From UBA2334 sp964396895 (GTDB taxonomy: Bacteria; Pseudomonadota; Gammaproteobacteria; Burkholderiales; Burkholderiaceae_C): a DNA stretch of 64,000 nt. The notes under the pieces are model-generated. The model did not search any database. It had not been told where the DNA came from and saw only the letters and a program-made list of their open reading frames with translations. The stretch is from positions 62,001 through 126,000 of the forward strand of contig CAYNGJ010000006.1 of assembly GCA_964396895.1 (NCBI GenBank), in the 5' to 3' direction. The translations under genes and the position numbers were made by a program. This document shows, piece after piece, positions 34,568 to 42,903 of this stretch; position 1 is the stretch's first letter, and each line of letters begins with the position of its first letter.

Positions 34568-35282
34568 GCCTAAATTCATGGCCTTTCGCCGACTCAGCGG
34601 CGGCGTGGCCGCCCTGTGCCTGCTGGCCCTGAGCGGTTGCGCCTCGCTGCACCAGACCCCTGAGGTCGACCTGGTGGAGTCGCCGCCCATAGACTGGCGC
34701 AAGCAGGCCCAACAGGCCGCCGCCATGCAGCGCCCGGCGTCGGGCGGTCTGTTTCAGGCAGCCAGTTACCGGCCTGGATTCGAAGACCCGCGTGCCCGCC
34801 TGGTGGGCGACAGCCTGACCATACAGATTGTGGAGTCGGTGTCGGCGTCACAGAAGTCCACCTCCAATGTCAGCAAGACGGGCAAGGTGGATGCCTCCAT
34901 CACCTCGCTGCCTTTGCTGGGCGCGGGCAGTTCTTTGCTGGGCAAGCTGGGCACAGGCGCTGAAAGCGCCAATGAGTTTGCGGGCACGGGCGACACCGCC
35001 AACAACCAGACCTTCACCGGCACCATCACCACCACCGTGATGGAGGTGCTCCCCAACGGCCACCTGCTGGTGGTCGGGGAAAAGCAGATTGGCGTGAACC
35101 AGAACGTGGACGTGTTGCGCTTTTCCGGCACCGTGGACCCGCGCCACGTGCGGCCCGGCAACGTGGTGGCCTCCACCCAGGTGGCCAACGCACGCATCTT
35201 GTCGCGTGGTCGCGGACAGCAGGCCGATGCGCAGCAAATTGGCTGGTTATCACGGGTCTTTTTGAGCATTCTGCCGTTTTAG
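34557..35282 (+). CDS. flgH: flagellar L-ring protein precursor FlgH
   Basis: A 241-residue outer-membrane lipoprotein of the L-ring. Signal peptide ends LCLLALSGC, with the lipid-bearing Cys at residue 28, then the FlgH body (DSLTIQIVESVSASQKSTSN, then GTITTTVMEVLPNGHLLVVG). ATG 34557 was picked because AAGGG lies 7 nt upstream; GTG 34512 overlapping the flgG stop and ATG 34578 are alternatives. Both AAGGG and the first residues (MFAM) derive from repeat copy C, so the repeat may supply the translation start. Confidence 0.9.
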   Translation: MFAMPKFMAFRRLSGGVAALCLLALSGCASLHQTPEVDLVESPPIDWRKQAQQAAAMQRPASGGLFQAASYRPGFEDPRARLVGDSLTIQIVESVSASQKSTSNVSKTGKVDASITSLPLLGAGSSLLGKLGTGAESANEFAGTGDTANNQTFTGTITTTVMEVLPNGHLLVVGEKQIGVNQNVDVLRFSGTVDPRHVRPGNVVASTQVANARILSRGRGQQADAQQIGWLSRVFLSILPF

Positions 35283-35352
35283 TTTTCGGCAAACTTGTCG
35301 AACAGCGTAAGGCACCCGGTGCTGCACGCTGTGCCAGACAAGGAGTGCCGAC

Positions 35353-36528
35353 ATGTTTCCAGCCACCACCCCCCAGCCAGCAGGCGCCGCGCGCGCCGCG
35401 CTGGCTTTGTCACGTCTGCGCGTGGCCCAGTGGGTGCTGGGCCTGGTGTTCGGTTTGGTGGCTTTGCCCTGGGCCCAGGCGCAGTCCATGCGCATCAAGG
35501 AAGTGGCCGCCGTGCAAGGTGTGCGCACCAACCAGTTGACCGGCTACGGCTTGGTGGTGGGCCTGGATGGCACGGGCGACCAGACCAACCAGATGCAATA
35601 CACCTCGCAGGCCATGAACAACTACCTGCAGCAAATGGGCATCACCCTGCCAGCCGGCATCAGCCCACAGTTCAAGAACGTGGCCGCCGTGCTGGTCACC
35701 GCCCAGTTGCCCGCGTTTGCACAGCCAGGTCAGCCGGTTGATGTGACGGTGGCGTCCATCGGCAACGCCAAATCGTTGCGGGGTGGCACGCTCATCACCA
35801 CACCGCTCAAGGGTGTGGACGGTGAAATTTACGCGCTGGCCCAAGGCAGCCTCATTGTGGGTGGTGCGGGTGCCTCCGGCGGGGGCAGCAAGGTCCAGGT
35901 CAACCACCTGAGTGCGGGCCGCATTCCGGGTGGGGGGCAGGTAGAGCGTGCCGTGCCCACCGGTTTTCTGGGTGGTGACAGCATCACCCTGGGCCTGAAC
36001 AGTGCCGACTTTGCCACCGCCAGTCGGGTGGCGCAAACCATCAACCAGGCCATGGGTGCTGGCACGGCCCAGGCGCTCGACGGCCGCATGGTGCAGGTGC
36101 GGGCACCGGCCGACTCGAATGCCCGCGTGTCTTTTCTGGCCCAGTTGGAGGAGTTGCGCATGGAAGCCACGGTGCCCATGGCGCGTGTCATTGTGAATGC
36201 GCGCACCGGCTCCATCGTGCTCAACCAGGCCGTCACCCTCAGCCCGGTGGCGGTGGCCCACGGCAGTTTGTCGGTCAGCATCAGCTCCACCCCCGTCATC
36301 AGTCAGCCCAATGCGCTGTCCACCGGGGGGCAGACCGTGGTGACCGAAAAGGTGGACATCAAAATCCAGCAGGAGCCCGGTGCCCTCATCCAGATGCAGC
36401 AGGGCGCCCAGTTGGCCGATGTGGTCAAGGCGTTGAATGCCTTGGGTGCCACACCGCAGGACCTGCTGGCCATTCTGCAGGCCATCAAGGCCGCCGGGGC
36501 CCTCAACGCCGAGCTGGAGGTGATCTGA
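35353..36528 (+). CDS. flgI: flagellar P-ring protein precursor FlgI
   Basis: A 391-residue periplasmic ring protein. A signal peptide (VLGLVFGLVALPWAQAQS) precedes MRIKEVAAVQGVRTNQLTGY and GLVVGLDGTGDQ. The body is continuous to KAAGALNAELEVI. AAGGAG lies upstream of ATG 35353. Confidence 0.96.
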   Translation: MFPATTPQPAGAARAALALSRLRVAQWVLGLVFGLVALPWAQAQSMRIKEVAAVQGVRTNQLTGYGLVVGLDGTGDQTNQMQYTSQAMNNYLQQMGITLPAGISPQFKNVAAVLVTAQLPAFAQPGQPVDVTVASIGNAKSLRGGTLITTPLKGVDGEIYALAQGSLIVGGAGASGGGSKVQVNHLSAGRIPGGGQVERAVPTGFLGGDSITLGLNSADFATASRVAQTINQAMGAGTAQALDGRMVQVRAPADSNARVSFLAQLEELRMEATVPMARVIVNARTGSIVLNQAVTLSPVAVAHGSLSVSISSTPVISQPNALSTGGQTVVTEKVDIKIQQEPGALIQMQQGAQLADVVKALNALGATPQDLLAILQAIKAAGALNAELEVI

Positions 36529-36529
36529 C

Positions 36530-37483
36530 ATGAACGCCACCTCTGCCACATCGAGCGTGTTGGGCATGGGCAATGCCCTGTCCCCTTCGCAGGCCTTGGC
36601 GGGCGACGTCAATTCGCTCAATGGCCTCAAGTTCAAAGCGGGTCAGGACGGCAAGGCGGCCCTGAAGGAGGCAGCCAAACAGTTCGAGTCGCTGTTCATG
36701 CGCGAACTCATCAAAAGCATGCGCGAGGCCACCGCCAAGTCCGGTCTCATGGAGCCCGATCCCGGCGAAGGTTTGGCCACTGATTTGCTGGACCAGCAAC
36801 TGGCCGTGCAGATGACGGGCATGCCCGGTGGCCTGAGCGAGGCCATTGAGCGCCAGCTGGCCAGGCAGATGGACCCCGCCGCCGTGCCCGCCGCACCGGC
36901 CCAGGGCAATGCGGTGGTGGGGGGGCGGGCCGCCACCGCTTACGGTCAAGTGGCGCGCAGCGCGCCAGCGCCAGCCGCCGGGGGTCAACCAGTCACTACG
37001 CCCACCGCCAGCCAGACCGCGTTTGTGGACAAATTGGGTGCTGCGGCCACCAAGGTGGCCCAGGAGGCTGGCATTCCCGCCAGCTTCATGCTGGGTCAGG
37101 CGGGCCATGAAACGGGCTGGGGCCGCAGCGAAATCAAAAACGCCGATGGCAGCAATTCCTTCAACCTGTTTGGCATCAAGGCCACGGGCGGCTGGACTGG
37201 CAAGGTGGCCGAAATCACCACCACCGAATACGTGGATGGCGAAGCCCGCAAGGTCACAGCCAAGTTCCGTGCCTACGGCTCGTATGAGGAGTCGTTTCGG
37301 GACTACGCCCGCCTCATCGGCAACAGCCCCCGCTACCAGGCGGCCATGCAAAACCTGCATTCGGCCCAGGCCTTCGCCACCCAGTTGCAAAAGGCCGGGT
37401 ACGCCACCGACCCCCAATACGCCAACAAGCTCAGCCGTGCCATCAACACCACGCTGAACCTGCAGCGCGCCAACCAGGCCTGA
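36530..37483 (+). CDS. flgJ: flagellar rod assembly protein / peptidoglycan hydrolase FlgJ
   Basis: A 317-residue two-domain protein: N-terminal rod-binding domain (AAKQFESLFMRELIKSMREA) and C-terminal glucosaminidase (AGIPASFMLGQAGHETGWGR, catalytic Glu in HETGWG, and YANKLSRAINTTLNL). It cuts a hole in the cell wall for the rod. It starts 1 bp after flgI, implying coupling. Confidence 0.95.
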   Translation: MNATSATSSVLGMGNALSPSQALAGDVNSLNGLKFKAGQDGKAALKEAAKQFESLFMRELIKSMREATAKSGLMEPDPGEGLATDLLDQQLAVQMTGMPGGLSEAIERQLARQMDPAAVPAAPAQGNAVVGGRAATAYGQVARSAPAPAAGGQPVTTPTASQTAFVDKLGAAATKVAQEAGIPASFMLGQAGHETGWGRSEIKNADGSNSFNLFGIKATGGWTGKVAEITTTEYVDGEARKVTAKFRAYGSYEESFRDYARLIGNSPRYQAAMQNLHSAQAFATQLQKAGYATDPQYANKLSRAINTTLNLQRANQA

Positions 37484-37498
37484 TGCCCGGAGCACCCC

Positions 37499-39520
37499 AT
37501 GAGCCTCAACATCGCTGGCCGCGCGCTCACCACCAACCTGTCGGTGTTGCAGACCATTGGCCACAACATCGCGAACGCCAACACCGTGGGGTACTCACGG
37601 CAGACCACCCAGTTGCAACAGGTGCCCGGCCAGCAGCTGGGCAACGGCTACTTTGGCAAAGGGGTTGAAATTGCGTCTGTTCAACGCTCTTACGACGCCT
37701 TTTTGACCCGCCAGGCCAATGCCACCCAGACCACAGCGTCGGCCGATGCGGTGCGCTTGCAAAAGATGCAGCAGGTGGAAGGTTTGTTTCCGCTGGGTGA
37801 GGGCAGCCTGGGCACCATGCTCAACAGCGCGCTCAATGCATGGGTGGACGTTCAGTCATCGCCGGCCGATGCCACTGCCAGAGGTGTGGTCATTTCCCGC
37901 TCTGATGAATTGGCCGCGCGCATCCGCGACACGGCCAGTCGCCTGGATGAAATTGGCACCACTGCCAAGATGCAGTCCACCCAGGTGGTCAAGGACATCA
38001 ACCAGTTGGCGCAACAGATTGCGGCCATGAATGACCGAATCGCGCGCTCGCAGTCGGGTCCCGTGCCCAATGATTTGTTGGACCAACGGGACAAACTGCT
38101 GGCGGACCTGGGCAAAAAGATCCAGATATCCACCATCGGAGCCGACGATGGCACGCTGACCGTGTTCGCCGCCGGCAGCCTGCCCTTGGTGCTGGGCAAC
38201 AAGGCCGCCTCGCTCAGCGCAGACCGAGATACCTTGGATGGGGACAACAAGCAGGTCATCAGCTTTGTGCAGGGAAACTCCAAATTCGCCATACAGGACG
38301 AGTTCCTGGCGGGTGGCGAACTCAAGGGCTTGCAGGACTTCATCAACAAAGACCTGGCGCAAACCAAAACGTCGCTGGGCCGCATGGCATTGGCGCTGGC
38401 CACGGAGGTGAACCTGCAACACCAGAGTGGCCTGGCGCTCGACGGCAGCCCCGGGGGCGCCTTTTTCAACACGGGGCCACTGCTGGGCAAAGGGGCGGCC
38501 ACCAACACCGGCACGGCCGCTGGCCTGGGCATGACGGTGGCCAACGGCGCCGCGCTGGCGGCGTCCGAGTACGTGGTGACCTACGCCACGGGAACGGACG
38601 TGACCATACAGCGCGCATCCGACGGCAAGTTTTTCAACCCGGCCATCTACAACCCCACCGGCGCTCCCCCGAACGATGGTTTTCAGGCTGCATCGATCAA
38701 CGTGGCCCTGGGGGTGTCGTCGGTGGAGTTCGACGGCCTCACGCTGAATGGCGCAGTGGGCACCGCTGCGGGTGACCAGTTCTTGCTCAGGCCAGCCGCC
38801 GACGCGGCCGCCAAACTCAGTGTGGCCCTACAGTCACCTGCTGAGTTGGCCGTGGCCAGTCGCGTGTCGGTGGCGGTGGCCTCCACCAACCAGGGGGCTG
38901 CAGCGATTGAGGCCACCTCGGTCACCCTGCTGCAAGGCAGTTTGCCCGCCACGCCGTTGCCCGGATTGACCCTGACCTTCAACGCCGGGACCAGCCAGTT
39001 TGCCCTGTCACCGACGCCCACGCTGCCCGCCACCATCACGCCCGCACTGGTGGCGAACTACACACCCGGCAGTCCCATGAGCATCACCTACGACGATGGC
39101 ACTGGCCCGCCCAGCAACCAGTGGAGCTACCAGCTCACCTTGCGCGGCCAGCCGTCGACGGGTGACAGTTTTGCGCTGTCGCAGACCACGGCCAATGCTG
39201 TGCGCTACAACGCGGGCAATGCCCAGGCGGTGTTGGCCTTGCGCGACAAGCAGGTGTTCGACGGCAACACCACGCTGGCCGACGGCTATGTGCCTGTGTT
39301 TTCCAGCGTGGCCACCAAGTTGGGTGAGGTCAAATTTTCGGCTGAGTTTTCACAGACGCAGGCTGCATCGGCCGAAACCCAGCGCGCCAATCAGGCGGGT
39401 GTGAACCTGGATGAGGAGGCGGCCAAGCTCATCCAGTACCAGCAGGCGTACCAAGCATCGGCCAAATACATGGGCACGGTGCAAAGCCTGTTTGACACCC
39501 TGATGTCGGCCTTTCGCTGA
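37499..39520 (+). CDS. flgK: flagellar hook-associated protein 1 FlgK
   Basis: A 673-residue hook-filament junction protein. N-terminal SLNIAGRALTTNLSVLQTIG then HNIANANTVGYSRQTTQLQ; C-terminal EEAAKLIQYQQAYQASAKYM. The variable middle is about 400 residues, making it longer than many FlgK, as is common in betaproteobacteria. It is 15 bp after flgJ. Confidence 0.95.
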   Translation: MSLNIAGRALTTNLSVLQTIGHNIANANTVGYSRQTTQLQQVPGQQLGNGYFGKGVEIASVQRSYDAFLTRQANATQTTASADAVRLQKMQQVEGLFPLGEGSLGTMLNSALNAWVDVQSSPADATARGVVISRSDELAARIRDTASRLDEIGTTAKMQSTQVVKDINQLAQQIAAMNDRIARSQSGPVPNDLLDQRDKLLADLGKKIQISTIGADDGTLTVFAAGSLPLVLGNKAASLSADRDTLDGDNKQVISFVQGNSKFAIQDEFLAGGELKGLQDFINKDLAQTKTSLGRMALALATEVNLQHQSGLALDGSPGGAFFNTGPLLGKGAATNTGTAAGLGMTVANGAALAASEYVVTYATGTDVTIQRASDGKFFNPAIYNPTGAPPNDGFQAASINVALGVSSVEFDGLTLNGAVGTAAGDQFLLRPAADAAAKLSVALQSPAELAVASRVSVAVASTNQGAAAIEATSVTLLQGSLPATPLPGLTLTFNAGTSQFALSPTPTLPATITPALVANYTPGSPMSITYDDGTGPPSNQWSYQLTLRGQPSTGDSFALSQTTANAVRYNAGNAQAVLALRDKQVFDGNTTLADGYVPVFSSVATKLGEVKFSAEFSQTQAASAETQRANQAGVNLDEEAAKLIQYQQAYQASAKYMGTVQSLFDTLMSAFR

Positions 39521-39557
39521 GCGGCGCTGACGCACTGAACTGGCCCGGGAGATATCC

Positions 39558-40871
39558 ATGAGCATTTACCGCATTTCCACCGCCAACACCTACGACCGGG
39601 CGCTGCTCAACATCCAGCAGCGCCAGTCACAATTGGGGGTGTCACAGGAACAACTCAGCTCGGGCAAGCGTGTGCTCAAGGCCAGCGACGATGCCGTGGC
39701 CGCGACCTTGTCCGAGCGAACCCAGAACCGCCTGGCCCGCACTGCGGCGGACCAACGCGGTCTGGAGGCCTCTCGTCGTTCTTTGCAGCAGGGTGAAAGC
39801 GCCTTGGCCACGGTGACCGATCTGTATGCGCAAGCCAAAGAGCTGCTGGTTCAAGCGGGTAGTGCTGCGATGAATGCCAGCGACAAGCAAACCATTGCCA
39901 ACCAGCTCAAGGGCATTCGGGAGCAGTTGGCGGGCTTGGCCAACCAGAAAGACTCGGCTGGCAACCCGCTGTTTGCCGGGTTGGGGCCACTGAGCGCCAA
40001 CGGCCAGCCGTTTGCCGAGCAACTGGCAGACCCATCGGTCAACCAGACCACGTATGGCCCGGACGGTCGCTCCGTGACTTGGGATGCGCTTCGTGGTCAG
40101 GCAGCTGCCACGGAAACCTCGCTGCCCATGGGGCTGGACGGGTACCGGGTCTTCAAGGGCGTGGTGGCCAACAGCGTGGGGGCGAATGTGGCCAGCAACT
40201 CGGGGTCATTTGGGGCGTTCGCCGTGAATGTCACCACCCCCAACCCCGATGTCTTTGACCTGAGTACCGATGCCCTGGGCCAATCCCAAGGCAGCTACAC
40301 CATTGCGTACACCGCAGGTGCACCAGGTGCTTGGCAGGTCACCCAGAACAACCGGACCAACACCCCTTTGCCGGGTGCTGCACCGGCGCCCTATGCCGTG
40401 GTGCCCACGGTGGTGGGGGACACTGTTGAGCTGAACTTCGATGGCCTGAGCGTCAAACTCAAGTCTGATGCCGTGGCGGACTTCACCACCAATGCCAGTT
40501 TCACCGTGCGCCCCGCCGTGGACCGAGACATCTGGGAAACACTGGACAGGGCCATTGGTGCGCTGGAGCAAGGTGAATCTGGCTACGACCTCACGCAAGA
40601 GCTGAATTCGGTGCATGCGCAACTGGCCGTGCGCCAGGACCAGTTGCTGGCCGCTCGTGGCAAGCTCGGTGACTGGCTCAACCGGGCCGACAGCATGCAA
40701 AACCTGTTTGCTGAGCGGTCCGTGGCCTACGAGAAAGAGAACTCCGAGCTGGTCGATGTGGACATGGTCAAGGCCATCTCCGATTTCCAGAAAAACCAGA
40801 CCGCCTACCAGGCGGCGCTGCAGTCCTACTCGCAGGTGCAGAAGATGTCGATGTTCGATTATTTGAGGTAA
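39558..40871 (+). CDS. flgL: flagellar hook-associated protein 3 FlgL
   Basis: A 437-residue flagellin-like junction protein. N-terminal RISTANTYDRALLNIQQRQS then LGVSQEQLSSGKRVLKASDD; C-terminal NSELVDVDMVKAISDFQKNQ. It carries a central variable domain, again longer than the enteric protein (about 317). The next gene begins 10 bp later. Confidence 0.93.
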   Translation: MSIYRISTANTYDRALLNIQQRQSQLGVSQEQLSSGKRVLKASDDAVAATLSERTQNRLARTAADQRGLEASRRSLQQGESALATVTDLYAQAKELLVQAGSAAMNASDKQTIANQLKGIREQLAGLANQKDSAGNPLFAGLGPLSANGQPFAEQLADPSVNQTTYGPDGRSVTWDALRGQAAATETSLPMGLDGYRVFKGVVANSVGANVASNSGSFGAFAVNVTTPNPDVFDLSTDALGQSQGSYTIAYTAGAPGAWQVTQNNRTNTPLPGAAPAPYAVVPTVVGDTVELNFDGLSVKLKSDAVADFTTNASFTVRPAVDRDIWETLDRAIGALEQGESGYDLTQELNSVHAQLAVRQDQLLAARGKLGDWLNRADSMQNLFAERSVAYEKENSELVDVDMVKAISDFQKNQTAYQAALQSYSQVQKMSMFDYLR

Positions 40872-40880
40872 TGTTGGCAC

Positions 40881-42146
40881 ATGATGCCCTCTGACCTCGA
40901 CGACATTGCGTTTGCGTTTGAACCCGTCTGGGACCGTTCCCGCCGCATTTGCGCGTCGCGGCTGACCATCCATGCCGTGCACGACAAGCCGGTGGACTTG
41001 GTGCGTTTGCTGGGGGTGCTGACCGAGGACTTTCCGGCCGATGCGCCCCCGCTGCTGCTGACCACCACCTCGCCCCCCTTGCTGGTGGCCTTGCTCAAGC
41101 AGGCGCCGGTGCGCAACACCTGGTTGGAGGTGCCTGAGTTCATCTGGGCCAAACCCGAGGCGTTGGAGCTGCTGCTCAAGGCCAGGCGATTCGGCCACCA
41201 ACTGCTGTGGCACGGGCCGTTGGTCCGCTTCGAGCCATACGCCAAGAAATTCCAAGGCCTGCGGGGGGTGCTGGAAGTGTCCACCGACGACGCTTTGCTG
41301 GCGTTGCAGGTGGCCGCCCAGGGCGGAGAGTTCACGGCTGCGGCTGCTTCCAGTCAGATCGAAAGTCCCATTCTGGCTGGCCACCTGTACCAAGGGGTGT
41401 CCAGCCGGGCGCTGGCCGACCATTGCCTGGACAAGCGGCAGGCCTGGGGCGTGGTGGGCTGGCCGGAAGATGAGCTGCTCAGCGCCAAAGCCCACCAGGC
41501 CGTGCCCATGGACCAGCGCGTGGCGCTGCAGGTCATGCAGGCCATGGAGGCCGAAGTACCCATTCAAACCGTGGAGGCTTTGCTGGTGCAGGACCCGGTC
41601 ATGGTGTACCGGCTGTTGCGCCTGGTCAATTCGGCGGCCTTTGGCCTGACGCACGAGGTGGAGTCTGTCCGGCATGCGCTGATGATGCTGGGTTACAACC
41701 AGCTGCGCACCTGGCTGATGGGGGTGTACAAAACCGCCAGCACCGACCGATCCCTGCACCCCCTGCGCCACGCCATGCTCATGCGCACCCGCCTCATGCG
41801 CCTGCTGCTGGGCCCCAACTCGGACGAGGAACTCAAGGGCGAGGTGCAGCTGGCGGGTGTGTTCTCGCAGTTGGACAGGCTGCTCAAAGAGCCACTGCCC
41901 GAATTGCTCAACCAGCTGCCACTGTCGTCGCGTGTGTTCAACAGCCTGGTGCGCCACGACGGCCCCTATGTGGCTTACCTGGACACGGCGCGTGTCATGA
42001 GCAACCCGCTGGAGGTGGACAACATGCCCGCCATTTGCGAGCGGGGCGGCTTCAGCCTCGATGAGGCCAACCGCGCCGTCATCGAACTGCTGGGCACCGC
42101 GCGCGAGCCCGTGGGCCAGACCTTCACGCCCCAGCGCGGTCTTTGA
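40881..42146 (+). CDS. HDOD domain protein with degenerate EAL-like N-terminus
   Basis: This 421-residue protein has a C-terminal HDOD domain (about 200-400): VALQVMQAMEAEVPIQTVEA, then VYRLLRLVNSAAFGLTHEVE and ALMMLGYNQLRTWLM, without the full HD metal site. The first 195 residues resemble an EAL fold without its catalytic motifs, the architecture of YuxH/CmpX-type signalling proteins. It is 10 bp after flgL and may be co-transcribed with the flagellar operon, hinting at a motility or c-di-GMP-linked role. Confidence 0.75.
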   Translation: MMPSDLDDIAFAFEPVWDRSRRICASRLTIHAVHDKPVDLVRLLGVLTEDFPADAPPLLLTTTSPPLLVALLKQAPVRNTWLEVPEFIWAKPEALELLLKARRFGHQLLWHGPLVRFEPYAKKFQGLRGVLEVSTDDALLALQVAAQGGEFTAAAASSQIESPILAGHLYQGVSSRALADHCLDKRQAWGVVGWPEDELLSAKAHQAVPMDQRVALQVMQAMEAEVPIQTVEALLVQDPVMVYRLLRLVNSAAFGLTHEVESVRHALMMLGYNQLRTWLMGVYKTASTDRSLHPLRHAMLMRTRLMRLLLGPNSDEELKGEVQLAGVFSQLDRLLKEPLPELLNQLPLSSRVFNSLVRHDGPYVAYLDTARVMSNPLEVDNMPAICERGGFSLDEANRAVIELLGTAREPVGQTFTPQRGL

Positions 42147-42174
42147 CCCCGGTGTTTGCGGCATGATGCCGCCC

Positions 42175-42903
42175 ATGCACACCTCAGCCCTTGTACTGTT
42201 CTCGGGTGGACAAGACTCCACCACCTGCCTGGCCCATGCCCTGTCCCGCTTTGAGCGGGTGGAAACCATTGGTTTTGACTACGGTCAGCGCCACCATGTG
42301 GAAATGGTGGCCCGCCTGAGTGTGTTGGAGCGGTTGCGCCAACAGTTTCCCGGGTGGGCGCACCACTTGGGTCAGGACCATGTGCTGGACCTGGCCGTGC
42401 TGGGCCAGGTGAGCGAAACCTCGCTGACCCGCGACATGGTGTTCCAAATGGAAAGCACAGGCTTGCCCAACACCTTCGTGCCAGGGCGCAACCTGTTGTT
42501 CCTGACGCTGGCGGCGGCACTGGCCTACCGGCGCGACCTGACAGTCATCGTCACCGGCGTGTGCGAAACCGACTTTTCCGGCTACCCCGATTGCCGCGAT
42601 GACACCATGAAAGCCATGCAACTGGCGCTGTCGCTGGGCATGGACAAGCGCTTCCTGATCGACACCCCGCTGATGTGGATCGACAAGGCCGACACCTGGC
42701 GCATGGCCCACGCCCTGGGCCAGCTGGCCGACCCGCTGGAGGGTGGCCAGCAACTGGTGGACCTGATCGTGGAGCACACCCACACCTGCTACCAGGGTGA
42801 CCGCACCCACCGACACGCCTGGGGCTACGGGTGTGGCACCTGTCCGGCCTGTGAACTGCGGGCCAAGGGTTTTGCGGGCTACATGGGCCAGCCCGGGGTT
42901 TGA
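42175..42903 (+). CDS. queC: 7-cyano-7-deazaguanine synthase
   Basis: A 242-residue enzyme of queuosine biosynthesis that turns 7-carboxy-7-deazaguanine into preQ0 with ATP and ammonia. The PP-loop SGGQDSTTC (residues about 10-18), VPGRNLLFLTLAAALAYRR and the Zn-binding cysteines GCGTCPACELRAKGF are clear. Several close ATGs (42163, 42166, 42175) precede the PP-loop; 42175 gives the usual short N-terminus but has no strong Shine-Dalgarno. Its stop abuts the stop of the convergent ABC gene with no gap (TGATCA). Confidence 0.93.
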   Translation: MHTSALVLFSGGQDSTTCLAHALSRFERVETIGFDYGQRHHVEMVARLSVLERLRQQFPGWAHHLGQDHVLDLAVLGQVSETSLTRDMVFQMESTGLPNTFVPGRNLLFLTLAAALAYRRDLTVIVTGVCETDFSGYPDCRDDTMKAMQLALSLGMDKRFLIDTPLMWIDKADTWRMAHALGQLADPLEGGQQLVDLIVEHTHTCYQGDRTHRHAWGYGCGTCPACELRAKGFAGYMGQPGV

